From Neotamlana laminarinivorans (GTDB lineage: Bacteria; Bacteroidota; Bacteroidia; Flavobacteriales; Flavobacteriaceae), in contig NZ_JAJAPW010000001.1 in NCBI RefSeq assembly GCF_020523925.1, forward strand, positions 496,001 to 560,000: DNA of 64,000 nt, written 5' to 3'. Each line of letters opens with the position of its first letter. The first letter of the stretch is position 1. Made by a program: the position numbers and the translations under genes. The notes under the pieces were generated by a model. The model saw only the letters and a program-made list of their open reading frames with translations. It did no database searches and was not told the DNA's origin. Below, piece after piece: positions 35,212 to 44,110 of this stretch.

Positions 35212-35421
35212 ACCGTAACATCAGTTCGAGTGATTACGAGGTACGGGTAATTGTATCGATAACGTAATTAATTAACAAACTTAAAAGCTAAAAAAGCTTC
35301 TCGATACTAATTTACTTCGCTTTGGCTGCATAAATTCACTCGAAGTGACGATTTTTATAAATTTTAAACTTACCGTAACTTCAGTGCGAGTGGTTACGAG
35401 GTACGAGGAATTGTATCGAGA
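35212..35421. repeat. REP-like repeat cluster with two direct copies
   Basis: ACCGTAACATCAGTTCGAG... at 35212-35260 and ACCGTAACTTCAGTGCGAG... at 35372-35419 are direct copies with a few changes. Between them (35297-35351) lies a unit starting CTTCTCGATAC and ending CACTCGAAGTGACG, matching 20434-20490. Words TTGTATCGAGA and TCGAGTGA are shared with the palindrome at 18110. It abuts the stop of the minus-strand MscS gene and may fold at its transcript end. Confidence 0.78.
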
Positions 35422-35424
35422 ACA

Positions 35425-36660
35425 TTATTTAAAACTGGAAGGCAACTCAAAAACCTCTAAATTAAAATAGGGTAGTGCCGCTATTAAATGGTCAAAAATA
35501 TCGGCCATAATATATTCGTAATTTGCCCAACGTTTATCGGAACTAAAAGCGTAAATTTCTAACGGAATACCTTGAGAAGTTGGAGCTAATTGGCGCACCA
35601 TAATGGTCATATCTTTATTAATTGCAGAATGCTGATTTAAGTAAGCATCAACATACTTCCTAAAAACACCTAAATTCGTAAGATTTCGTCCGTTAATTAA
35701 AACCGATTTATCAATATTTTTAGAGCCATTAAACTGATTAATATCGTCTTGACGTTGCTCTAAATACTCCGTAATTAATTGTATTTTTTTTAAGGCTTCA
35801 ACTTCAGCATCATTTAAATAATTAATGCTAGTTTGTTTTAAAATGAGCGCGCGTTTTATGCGTCGTCCGCCAGAATTCGTCATGCCTCGCCAGTTTTTAA
35901 ACGAATCGGAAATTAGGGCATAGGTAGGTATGGTGGTAATGGTTTTGTCAAAGTTTTGAACTTTTACAGTTGCCAACGTAATTTCAATAACATCACCATC
36001 GGCACCATATTTTTCAAAAGTAATCCAGTCACCAATGCGAACCATATCGTTTATAGAAACCTGAATACTAGCTACAAAACCTAAAATAGTATCTTTAAAT
36101 ACCAATAAAATAACAGCCGAAATAGCACCTAAACCAGTTAAAAATTTTAAAAAAGGAATACCAGTTACAATGGCAATAGCAGACATAATTCCTGCTAACC
36201 AAGCAAAAATCATGAATACTTGTATGTAACTTGCAATTGGTTTGTCTTTAAAACGTGGTAAGGTTTTTAAATAATCTTTTATAGAATTTAACAGACTTCG
36301 TACAATCCATAAAACCAATACAATACCAAAAACTTTTAAAGCTTTTTCTACAGGCGCTTCAAAATTTGGAAAATCTGAAAATACCACCGGAAAGTACTGT
36401 ATAGTTATTATTAAAGGAATAATATGCGCTACATTTCTAGGTACTTTATTGGTGATAAGTAAATCGTCGAAATTAGTTTTAGACTGCGTTGCAAATTTAT
36501 TAAACGATACTATTAAAATACGTTTTAAAACATAATCTGTAATAGCAACAACAACTATTAAAACCAATAGTAAAATAAACATATTTAGGTAAGAAGCAGC
36601 ATTCTCGGAAAAGCCATTAGCTACTAAAATATTGTAAAAAAAATGTCTGAAAGAAGTCAT
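35425..36660 (-). CDS. Mechanosensitive ion channel (MscS family, YbdG-like)
   Basis: A 411-residue membrane protein with about five hydrophobic segments in the first 200 residues, then an MscS domain: GAISAVILLVFKDTILGFVA (pore helix), VSINDMVRIGDWITFEKYGADGDV, and IPTYALISDSFKNWRGM. The long C-terminal region with EIYAFSSDKRW matches YbdG/YnaI-like miniconductance channels. It begins at ATG 36660, whose A overlaps the stop of the DUF3817 gene (TAATG), so the two are translationally coupled. Confidence 0.9.
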   Translation of the reverse strand: MTSFRHFFYNILVANGFSENAASYLNMFILLLVLIVVVAITDYVLKRILIVSFNKFATQSKTNFDDLLITNKVPRNVAHIIPLIITIQYFPVVFSDFPNFEAPVEKALKVFGIVLVLWIVRSLLNSIKDYLKTLPRFKDKPIASYIQVFMIFAWLAGIMSAIAIVTGIPFLKFLTGLGAISAVILLVFKDTILGFVASIQVSINDMVRIGDWITFEKYGADGDVIEITLATVKVQNFDKTITTIPTYALISDSFKNWRGMTNSGGRRIKRALILKQTSINYLNDAEVEALKKIQLITEYLEQRQDDINQFNGSKNIDKSVLINGRNLTNLGVFRKYVDAYLNQHSAINKDMTIMVRQLAPTSQGIPLEIYAFSSDKRWANYEYIMADIFDHLIAALPYFNLEVFELPSSFK

Positions 36661-36953
36661 TATTTAGTTACTGTTTTCAAGTATTTAAAATCGATGTAAA
36701 ATGTTCCGAAAGGAATTACGGAAGCAATAAGAACAATAAATAATTGTTTGTTCGTCCAATTGTAATCTTTTTTAAGCATAATAGCAAAAATCACATAAAG
36801 CATAAATAAAATACCATGAGGCATACCTAAAAGTTTTACATATTCAGGGTTTCCAGACATATATTTTATTGGTGTTGCAATAAATAATAATAAAATGTAT
36901 GAAACGCCTTCTAAAAAGGCCACTAAACGAAATATATTTTTAAATGAAAACAT
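36660..36953 (-). CDS. DUF3817 membrane protein
   Basis: A small protein (97 residues from ATG 36953, MFSFKNIFRLVAFLEGVSYI; an upstream ATG at 36971 would add six residues). Three hydrophobic segments, GVSYILLLFIATPIKY and HGILFMLYVIFAIML, mark the DUF3817 family. No function is known. It is coupled to the following MscS gene by a one-base stop/start overlap. Confidence 0.85.
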   Translation of the reverse strand: MFSFKNIFRLVAFLEGVSYILLLFIATPIKYMSGNPEYVKLLGMPHGILFMLYVIFAIMLKKDYNWTNKQLFIVLIASVIPFGTFYIDFKYLKTVTK

Positions 36954-36971
36954 GTTTGTAATTTTAAACAA

Positions 36972-37309
36972 AATTACATTTAGTTTATGGTTTTACATAT
37001 AGATTAATTATAATTCTTTTTTATTGCGGAATAGTGGTATTTAGAATTTTCTATTTTACATAATATAAATTATAGAACATTTTATAACAATTAGCGAAAT
37101 AGCGCTTTTGGGCGATATTTGACATTTATCCAACGCTTGCCAACGCCAAAATAAAAGCTAACCTTTTTGCTCTTATTAAAAATCGCGTATTCGATAAAAT
37201 GTACGTAATAAAAAATTTTAGACGATTCTCGTAAGCTTGCCACAAGAGCATAAATTTTATGAAAAATAATTTAGAAACAATTAATTGAAATAATATTTAC
37301 TACTGTAAT
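36972..37309. other. 338-base intergenic region, no gene seen
   Basis: AT-rich except for a patch at about 37090-37150 with GCGAAATAGCGC and AACGCTTGCCAACGCC. No open frame of interest, no strong hairpin and no clear promoter box. It separates the DUF3817 promoter region from the end of the TIG lipoprotein operon. Confidence 0.6.
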
Positions 37310-38476
37310 TTAATTAAAAGTAAACTCTTTTGGTTCGGATGTTAAAAAATCCCTAATATGAACTTTTAAACTTGCTTTATTATTTATATATGTACCATCA
37401 GGGATTTTAACAACCAATTTAGTAGATTCTCCACTAATTATCTCTGCTTTATAACTATCAAAATAAACTTCATTTACATAAGAAGCTGGCCAGAAATATT
37501 TACCAATTATTTCAATTTCATCACCTACACTACCTTGTTGAAATGAAACTATTTCTGGTGGATAATAACTAAAAGTATTAGTTTCTTGTGTTACATATTT
37601 AAAATTAGAGTCTACAACTATTTTTGGATTGTTTGCAAACATATGTATGCTAACTTTAACTCTTATTTCATCATGATTTTTATAAGTAATATTACCCATA
37701 TAAAAATCATTGATATTGACTGCAATATAATTTGGCGGATATCCTTCTTCAAAAAAGCTCCCTTTAATGGTTATTTCGCCTTCCCAATCAATAAACTTTG
37801 GAGAAATGGATGTTATTTCTGGCGATTTTATATGAAATTCATAGTCACAAGGCACACTTTTACCCAAATAAATTATACTAATTTTAGCCCAAGGATATCT
37901 GTAATAACCAGAGATTGGTATAAAATCAGGTATTTTACATACTATTTTTTTATCTTCTACTATATCAATAATTTCAACATCCTGAGTGTGTAATTTAATT
38001 TCAAAATTTTCAATTTTTGGATTATCTAGTTTTTCGGAAAACACAATTTCTATATCACTACCTATGTAACCTGAAGATGGGGATATACTTTCTAGTTCGG
38101 GTATATAACTACCGGTTAAGGCATAAAATTCTTTTGTTATTGAGTAAAAAACGTTGTCATTAGTTCTAATAAATGCGTAAAACCAATACTTTTCATCCTG
38201 AATTAAGCCTGATGTTAATTCAATAGTATTTATACCAATTTTTGGGGTTGAAATTAAATACTCTTCTCCTCCATTTTCATTAGAAATATAAAACCCTAAT
38301 TCATCACCTTCTGAGAAATTTTGAAAATCTGCAGTTAAGGATATTCCTCCTTTTGGTAGAGATTGGCTATCTGTAATTACAATGGTGGGTGAAATAGTTT
38401 CGTTTGAAGAGCTGTCACAATTAAAAAGTAAAAACGTTAACCCAAAGCAAAGTTGAAATAATATCTTTTTCATCAA
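37310..38476 (-). CDS. TIG-domain lipoprotein
   Basis: A 388-residue lipoprotein: signal MMKKILFQLCFGLTFLLFNC with lipid Cys at 20. Residues about 30-115 form a beta module (KGGISLTADFQNFSEGDELGF) similar to the one in the upstream neighbour. Then come IPT/TIG Ig-like domains: LESISPSSGYIGSDIEIVF, ITSISPKFIDWEGEITIKGS and VSFQQGSVGDEIEIIGKYFW. It is likely surface or outer-membrane attached; ligand unknown. Its ATG overlaps the previous gene's stop by four bases. Confidence 0.82.
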   Translation of the reverse strand: MMKKILFQLCFGLTFLLFNCDSSSNETISPTIVITDSQSLPKGGISLTADFQNFSEGDELGFYISNENGGEEYLISTPKIGINTIELTSGLIQDEKYWFYAFIRTNDNVFYSITKEFYALTGSYIPELESISPSSGYIGSDIEIVFSEKLDNPKIENFEIKLHTQDVEIIDIVEDKKIVCKIPDFIPISGYYRYPWAKISIIYLGKSVPCDYEFHIKSPEITSISPKFIDWEGEITIKGSFFEEGYPPNYIAVNINDFYMGNITYKNHDEIRVKVSIHMFANNPKIVVDSNFKYVTQETNTFSYYPPEIVSFQQGSVGDEIEIIGKYFWPASYVNEVYFDSYKAEIISGESTKLVVKIPDGTYINNKASLKVHIRDFLTSEPKEFTFN

Positions 38477-40518
38477 TTATTAAAATATGATTTCTTAATT
38501 TTTATTAAACTATTATTATTCATACTATAAATAAAATCTTCATTTTTAAATAGATATCTATTATAACCATTGAATGTAAAACTCGTTTTTTTAGATGACC
38601 ATTCATCTATTATTGGATCATAGATATAAGTAGTACCATCGAAATCAAAATAGCCTTTGCCTCCAAAGCTTAAACCTTCTATTTTAACTGAAGTAATTAT
38701 TGGTAAGTCACTTTTTCTTGAAACACTATTGGTTTTAGTATCTAATTCCCAAAAATCAGTTAATTGTGGATAAAAATATGACTGACCACCACCAACATAA
38801 ATTTTATCTCCTATAGAAAAATAAACAGGCCTTTGTTTTGCATTGGCATCTGAATCAATTTCTGGAAAATTTAGCACAAATTCCCATTTATTATCAGAAA
38901 ACGAATATCTCCATATATCATCTAAATTATCTGGATTTGTATAACTATAACCTCCTAAACCATAGTATAAATACTCTCCTACAACAGTATTTAAAGCAAA
39001 AGTTCTATCTGTACCTGGGAAACTAGCTAATTTTTCTTTGGCCTTTGTGAAAATATCATAACTAAAAAATAAGACTTCATCGTTGGATGATTCTAACCAG
39101 TAAAATTTCGTATCATTAAATGATATGTTTTTCATATAACCAGATGTAGAAATTGGTTCGCCTGTGTAGACTTCATCAAAAAGATTAGTTTGTTTATTTA
39201 ATTTCACAAGTAAATTATTACTGTTTTGGTGTTCAATGGAATACAAGTCCTCTCCAACTTGTCCATAAGCTCTCCCACTTATATTTTGTCCATAATGCTG
39301 AAGGCGTACATAGTTCTCGTCTAACTCAATTTCTTGATTGTAATCTATTTTATGACCAAAGAAGTCAATTGATAATCCATTAATAGAAAAATCTTCATAA
39401 TACCAATTGTCAATAATATCAATAACCAAGCTATCTCTGTGATTTTCATAAAAAGGAATGTGTTTTGTCCCAAACGAATATTGTAAAGTATCAAAGGCGT
39501 AGCTATTGTTTTGTGGAAAATTAGTTCCATATACAATCAATTTATCACCATATTTTATTTTGTTTTTAGAAAGTCGTTCAAATTGTGGTAGTATATGTTT
39601 AATTTCATTTTTGACTTCTATTGATTGAGACTGACTTTCTATAATTATAGTGGGTTCAAAACTACTAATTGAGCGCAAAACAAATTGAAGTTCTTTTTGA
39701 CTAGCTCTGATTACCTCTGGGTAAGCAGAAGTACCTGTATTACGGGGTATAATTAATCGATTGCCAGATGACTGCCTATTAAAATGATCGCCGTAGATAG
39801 TAATTATATCTCCTGGAAACGCTTCATAGGGTCTTATAGAATCAACTTTTGGTGTATGTAGAGCAAATTCATTAAAAATTGTTTCATTACCGGTATTGCT
39901 TCGAACTTTTAATTCTATAAACGGCAACTTATCTGTATTATATTCAGGTTTATTGGTTACTACACATTTTATCAATGTATCATTTCCAATTAAAGCTTTA
40001 GAGGACCAAGTGTTAAAAAACACCTGAGGGTATTCTGAAAAATGTTTACCATTAATAGTAATAGTATCTCCTAAATGCGCTTTACTTGGTTCTGTAGATT
40101 CTATTAGCGGATCTGCACTTCCGTTAGAAATAAATGACTTTTCATTTCCATAAATGTATTCTCCATTTTTAAAAGCAATAGTATTATAATAATATGTTAT
40201 GCCTTCTCTTAAATTACTTTTAAAATCCAATGTAAAATTACCATTCTTAATACCTGCTAATAATTTAGTATTAGAGTTTGCGGAATATGTATCATTTTCA
40301 ATTGAAGAAATTATAAATCCATAATCAATTGGTAATTCTACATTACCAATTTCTCCTGTTAAACTTATACCACCTCCATCTAGAATACTGTGACTTAAGG
40401 TTTTTATGTATACGTTATTATTATTCGGAGGTGAATTCTCCTCTTTCTCACAAGAATAAAAAAACATGAGAATCATAATAACTAATATGTATGTTTTATT
40501 TTTTGTAATAACAATCAT
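38473..40518 (-). CDS. TIG-domain lipoprotein with C-terminal kelch-like propeller
   Basis: A 681-residue lipoprotein (signal ending MFFYSC, lipid Cys at 23). The N-terminal module (about 38-130, GGGISLTGEIGNVELPIDYGF) and TIG repeats (IESTEPSKAHLGDTITINGK, VDSIRPYEAFPGDIITIYGD, LSKNKIKYGDKLIVYGTNF) match the neighbour; residues about 400-670 hold kelch-like blades (YLYYGLGGYSYTN, KIYVGGGQSYFYPQLTDFWE, KGYFDFDGTTYIYDPIIDEW). Such pairs are found on Bacteroidota surfaces; ligand unknown. It is first in the two-gene operon, and CAAAGTTA at 40619-40626 (TAACTTTG on the minus strand) may be its -7 box. Confidence 0.82.
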   Translation of the reverse strand: MIVITKNKTYILVIMILMFFYSCEKEENSPPNNNNVYIKTLSHSILDGGGISLTGEIGNVELPIDYGFIISSIENDTYSANSNTKLLAGIKNGNFTLDFKSNLREGITYYYNTIAFKNGEYIYGNEKSFISNGSADPLIESTEPSKAHLGDTITINGKHFSEYPQVFFNTWSSKALIGNDTLIKCVVTNKPEYNTDKLPFIELKVRSNTGNETIFNEFALHTPKVDSIRPYEAFPGDIITIYGDHFNRQSSGNRLIIPRNTGTSAYPEVIRASQKELQFVLRSISSFEPTIIIESQSQSIEVKNEIKHILPQFERLSKNKIKYGDKLIVYGTNFPQNNSYAFDTLQYSFGTKHIPFYENHRDSLVIDIIDNWYYEDFSINGLSIDFFGHKIDYNQEIELDENYVRLQHYGQNISGRAYGQVGEDLYSIEHQNSNNLLVKLNKQTNLFDEVYTGEPISTSGYMKNISFNDTKFYWLESSNDEVLFFSYDIFTKAKEKLASFPGTDRTFALNTVVGEYLYYGLGGYSYTNPDNLDDIWRYSFSDNKWEFVLNFPEIDSDANAKQRPVYFSIGDKIYVGGGQSYFYPQLTDFWELDTKTNSVSRKSDLPIITSVKIEGLSFGGKGYFDFDGTTYIYDPIIDEWSSKKTSFTFNGYNRYLFKNEDFIYSMNNNSLIKIKKSYFNN

Positions 40519-40861
40519 GTGAAACTTTTATTAGTTAAATATAAAGCTAAATTTTATATTAAGGTCTTAGAAAGAAAAAATAAAGAAAAACGTGCTAAAA
40601 TTACGCTTATTACCAAAACAAAGTTACATAACGCATAACATTAGAATCTATTTATAATATTGGATTACTTACCCGTTGTATAGTTTCAATATTAAAACAA
40701 TGACATTTTTATAGTTTTCATTTTAAAACGCAAAATTTAAGTTTTCAAACACTATAGATTAAATGTATACCTCTCCTAAAATCATAAAATTATGATAAAA
40801 CCCCAAAAAAGAATGAACATTCATTTTTATTTAAATAAATTTGTACTTTAATATATAAACT
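40519..40861. other. Divergent intergenic region between TIG operon and tetR-type gene
   Basis: A 343-base AT-rich stretch with no gene. It holds a possible minus-strand -7 box (40619-40626) and, near its right end, the palindromic operator and -7 box of the TetR gene. The 40640-40800 part shows nothing recognisable. Confidence 0.6.
40812..40843 (+). promoter_or_regulatory. TetR-type operator overlapping the tetR promoter
   Basis: AATGAACATTCATT at 40812-40825 is a palindrome with perfect 6-base arms and a 2-base centre, flanked by A and T runs. The -7 box TAAATTTG follows at 40836-40843, 18 bases before the start codon, so the palindrome covers the -33 region. AATGAA/TTCATT arms recall FadR/TetR-family operators. 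Autorepression of the downstream operon is the natural reading. Confidence 0.65.
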
Positions 40862-41446
40862 ATGGCTAAACTCCAAAAAAGTATAGATAAACGAAACGCA
40901 TTGATTAAAGCGACTATCGAGCTAGTGAACAACAGCGGATTTCATGCTACACCAATGAGTAAAATAGCTAAAATGGCCAATGTATCGCCTGCTACTATTT
41001 ATTTATATTTTGAAAACAAACAAGACTTAGTAAACAAAACGTATTTAGAGGTTAAATACAAGTACACCGAAGCGGTTTTTAAAAATTATGACACAAATAC
41101 TTCGGTTAAAGCTGGTTTTGAATTTATATGGAAAAGTATTGCCGATTTTAAAACTAAAGAACACGAATATGCTTTCTTTTTAAACCAATGCGACAATACA
41201 CTTATGATTGATGAAAGTATTATAAAAGAAGGTATTAAATACCTACAACCTTTATTAGACCTTTGGAAACGGGGAAAAGAAGAAGGCCTAATAAAACCAA
41301 TGTCCAATCACTTACTATACGCCTACACCATAAATCCTTTATCATTTTTAATAATGGTGCAAAAAAGAGGCGACTTTCAATTGGATAAAGAACATTTAGA
41401 AAAAGCTTATCAAGCGGCATGGAACAGTATAAAAACAACCAAATAA
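40862..41446 (+). CDS. TetR/AcrR-family transcriptional regulator
   Basis: A 194-residue regulator with the TetR helix-turn-helix at about residues 10-56: AIIEL-type helix, then MSKIAKMANVSPATIYLYFENKQDL. The C-terminal ligand domain is not specific enough to name the inducer. A palindrome overlaps its promoter, and the next gene starts two bases after its stop, so it probably represses its own operon: oxidoreductase, alcohol dehydrogenase and perhaps the DJ-1 protein. Confidence 0.92.
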   Translation: MAKLQKSIDKRNALIKATIELVNNSGFHATPMSKIAKMANVSPATIYLYFENKQDLVNKTYLEVKYKYTEAVFKNYDTNTSVKAGFEFIWKSIADFKTKEHEYAFFLNQCDNTLMIDESIIKEGIKYLQPLLDLWKRGKEEGLIKPMSNHLLYAYTINPLSFLIMVQKRGDFQLDKEHLEKAYQAAWNSIKTTK

Positions 41447-41447
41447 C

Positions 41448-42113
41448 ATGAAGAAAACTGCAATAATATTAGGAGCAACGGGTTTAACTGGTGGTTTATT
41501 ATTAAATCTGTTAATACAAGATGAAAACTACAAAAGTATCAAGTTGTTTTCACGCTCAAGAATAGACAATTTACCCAATAAAGTTACTCAATTTATAGGC
41601 GATTTACTTCAATTGGAACAATTTAAAGATGAATTTAAAGCCGATGAAGTATTTTGTTGCATTGGTACAACTAAAAGTAAAACACCTGATAAAACGCTTT
41701 ATAAAAAAATAGATTATGGTATTCCTGTTTCTGCTGCAAAACTAGCTAAAACCAACGGTATTGACACTTTTTTAGTCATTTCTGCTTTAGGTGCAAATGC
41801 TAATAGCCGTATTTTTTATAATAAAACTAAAGGAGAAATGGAACGTGATGTTTTAAAACAAAACATAAGCAAAACCTACATTTTACAACCATCATTAATT
41901 GGTGGTAATCGTGATGAAAAACGAACGCTCGAAGCTATTGGATTAGCCATATTTAAGGTTATTCAGCCTTTATTCTTCGGAAAATTAAAACAGTATAAAA
42001 TTACAGACCCAAAACGTATGGCTCAGGCCATGGTTAATTTAGCAAATAGTAAAAGCTATAACGAAATAATTATTACTTCAACAGATATTAAAAAAATTAC
42101 AAAACACAATTAA
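41448..42113 (+). CDS. NAD(P)-binding oxidoreductase (HTATIP2/atypical SDR type)
   Basis: A 221-residue Rossmann protein: AIILGATGLTGGLLLNLLI (GATGxTG cofactor loop, about 5-23), FCCIGTTKSKTPDKTLYKKIDYG (in parts CCIGTTKSK and KIDYGIPVSAAKLAK), and YILQPSLIGGNRDEKR. This fits the atypical SDRs related to human HTATIP2 and yeast Fmp52. The substrate is unknown. One base separates it from tetR and 18 from the alcohol dehydrogenase. Confidence 0.82.
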   Translation: MKKTAIILGATGLTGGLLLNLLIQDENYKSIKLFSRSRIDNLPNKVTQFIGDLLQLEQFKDEFKADEVFCCIGTTKSKTPDKTLYKKIDYGIPVSAAKLAKTNGIDTFLVISALGANANSRIFYNKTKGEMERDVLKQNISKTYILQPSLIGGNRDEKRTLEAIGLAIFKVIQPLFFGKLKQYKITDPKRMAQAMVNLANSKSYNEIIITSTDIKKITKHN

Positions 42114-42131
42114 TTAAAAATATAAAACGCT

Positions 42132-43292
42132 ATGAATAATTTTAATTTTAAAAACCCAACAAAAATAATATTTGGTAAAGGTGAAATTGAAAACCTTGCT
42201 AACGAAATTCCTGAAAATGCCAAAGTATTACTGCTTTACGGTGGTGGTAGTATTAAAAAAAATGGTATTTACAATAAGGTAACCGCTGCTTTAAACAATT
42301 TTGAAGTGGTTGAATTTGGTGGTATTCCCGCCAACCCAGAATATGCTGTTTTAATGGAGGCTTTAAAGGTTATTAAAACCGAAAATATTACGTATTTATT
42401 AGCTGTAGGTGGTGGTTCTGTTATAGACGGCACCAAATTTTTATCGGCAGCAGCAGTATATAATGGCGATACACCTTGGGATATATTAACCCAAAATATA
42501 AGAACCGAAAAAGGAATGCCTTTTGGTACGGTTTTAACGCTGCCAGCTACAGGATCTGAAATGAATTCCGGAGCTGTAATTACACGTGAAGAAACTAAAG
42601 AAAAATTAGCAATGGGTGGCCCTGGCTTATTTCCAGAGTTTTCAATTCTAGATCCAGAGGTGATAAAATCAATTCCTAAACGTCAATTAGCAAACGGTTT
42701 AGCCGATTCTTTTACGCATGTTTTAGAACAATACATGACCTACCCTATTGATGCTAAAATTCAAGACCGTTTTGCTGAAGGCATTTTACAAACATTAATT
42801 GAAATTGCTCCAACAATTTTAAATGAAGAGTTTGATTATAAAGCGGCTTCAAATTTTATGTGGAGCTGTACTATGGCATTAAACGGATTAATTCAAAAAG
42901 GAGTGCCAACAGATTGGGCTGTACATGCCATGGGACACGAATTAACGGCTTTATACGGTATAGATCATGCTAGAACTTTAGCCATAATTACCGAAAGCCA
43001 TTACAAGTATAATTTTGAAAGCAAAAAAGAAAAATTAGCCCAATATGCTGAACGCGTTTGGAATATTACCGAAGGTAGTATTGATGATAAGGCTTACGAA
43101 GCCATTGAAAAGACTACAGAATTTTTTAAATCTATAGGAATTAACACGAAATTATCTGAATATACAAGTGATTATGAGGGTACTGCTGAAGAAATTGCTA
43201 AACGATTTACAAACAGAGGTTGGTTAGGTTTAGGAGAACATCAATCACTATCTCCAGAAAAGGTTGAAAAAATAGTTAAAATGGCTTATTAA
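42132..43292 (+). CDS. Iron-containing alcohol dehydrogenase (YqhD/BdhA-like)
   Basis: A 386-residue group III alcohol dehydrogenase. The nucleotide site GGGS (LYGGGSIKKNG and AVGGGSVIDGTKF) and metal ligands in NGLADSFTHVLEQYM (Asp, His) and HAMGHELTALYGIDHARTLA (two His) are present. The N-terminus NFNFKNPTKIIFGKG matches the NADPH-dependent YqhD group, which reduces a range of aldehydes. With a DJ-1-like gene downstream this points to removal of reactive carbonyls. Confidence 0.92.
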   Translation: MNNFNFKNPTKIIFGKGEIENLANEIPENAKVLLLYGGGSIKKNGIYNKVTAALNNFEVVEFGGIPANPEYAVLMEALKVIKTENITYLLAVGGGSVIDGTKFLSAAAVYNGDTPWDILTQNIRTEKGMPFGTVLTLPATGSEMNSGAVITREETKEKLAMGGPGLFPEFSILDPEVIKSIPKRQLANGLADSFTHVLEQYMTYPIDAKIQDRFAEGILQTLIEIAPTILNEEFDYKAASNFMWSCTMALNGLIQKGVPTDWAVHAMGHELTALYGIDHARTLAIITESHYKYNFESKKEKLAQYAERVWNITEGSIDDKAYEAIEKTTEFFKSIGINTKLSEYTSDYEGTAEEIAKRFTNRGWLGLGEHQSLSPEKVEKIVKMAY

Positions 43293-43369
43293 ATTTAATT
43301 TTAAACACCCTATAACAAACAACTATTTTAGAATTAAGAAAACATTATTGAATTAAAAAAAGAAGAAAA

Positions 43370-44047
43370 ATGAAAATATTATTTGTGTTAACATCTCATG
43401 ATAAATTAGGTGATACAGGAAAAAAAACAGGGTTTTGGGTTGAAGAATTTGCAAATCCATATTATACATTACTAGATAAAGGTGCAGATATTACTATTGC
43501 AACACCCAAGGGTGGTGCTGCACCAATAGACCCAAATAGTGATGCGCCAGATGCAGCAACAGAAGATACAGAACGCTTTAAAAACGATACTGAGGCTAAA
43601 GAAAAAATAGCAAATACTAAAATTCTTGCTAATATGAATGCGAACGATTTTGATGCTGTTTTTTATCCAGGTGGCCATGGTCCTCTATGGGATTTAGCTG
43701 ACGATGATAAATCTATAAACCTTATTGAAAACTTTAACAAACAAGCTAAACCAATTGCTTTTGTTTGTCATGCTCCTGCTGCATTAAAAGGTGTAAAAAA
43801 TACTAGTGGCGAACCTTTAGTAAAAAATAAAAATGTAACTGGATTTACAAATAGTGAAGAAAATGCTGTTGGACTTACCAATGTTGTTCCGTTTTTAGTT
43901 GAAGATATGCTAAGTAAAAATGGTGGTATTTATACTAAAAAAGAAGATTGGCAGCCTTATGCTATTAAAGATGGTAATTTAATTACGGGTCAAAATCCGG
44001 CTTCATCACAATTAGTTGCAGAAAAACTATTAGAGAGTTTAAACTAA
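43370..44047 (+). CDS. DJ-1/PfpI superfamily protein (Hsp31/glyoxalase III-like)
   Basis: A 225-residue class I amidotransferase-like protein. Nucleophile-elbow Cys is C133 in AFVCHAPAALKG with H134 next to it; conserved Glu lies in FWVEEFANPY (25 or 26), and YPGGHGPLWDL (about 99-109) is typical of Hsp31-like proteins. Relatives act as glutathione-independent glyoxalases on methylglyoxal or as chaperones. It is 77 bases after the alcohol dehydrogenase and probably part of the tetR operon, ending at a terminator. Confidence 0.88.
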   Translation: MKILFVLTSHDKLGDTGKKTGFWVEEFANPYYTLLDKGADITIATPKGGAAPIDPNSDAPDAATEDTERFKNDTEAKEKIANTKILANMNANDFDAVFYPGGHGPLWDLADDDKSINLIENFNKQAKPIAFVCHAPAALKGVKNTSGEPLVKNKNVTGFTNSEENAVGLTNVVPFLVEDMLSKNGGIYTKKEDWQPYAIKDGNLITGQNPASSQLVAEKLLESLN

Positions 44048-44068
44048 TTTTATAAAACATTTAATTTT

Positions 44069-44100
44069 AAAAGGTTACCTATAGCTGGTAGCCTTTTTTT
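44069..44100. terminator. Terminator shared by convergent genes
   Basis: AAAAGGTTACC at 44069-44079 pairs with 44087-44097 (one G-U) around a 7-base loop, with T runs on both outer sides, so it can serve both the DJ-1 gene and the minus-strand kinase gene. Confidence 0.85.
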
Positions 44101-44110
44101 AATAATTAAG

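Noticed and set aside
37080-37150. GC-richer patch with GCG and CCAACGC words
   Set aside because: Looked for an attachment site or integron-type site; no paired core sites or direct repeats were found.
37586-37993. 135-residue plus-strand frame
   Set aside because: It lies wholly inside the minus-strand TIG lipoprotein gene, is rich in Phe, Tyr and Ile, and has no domain or leader signal.
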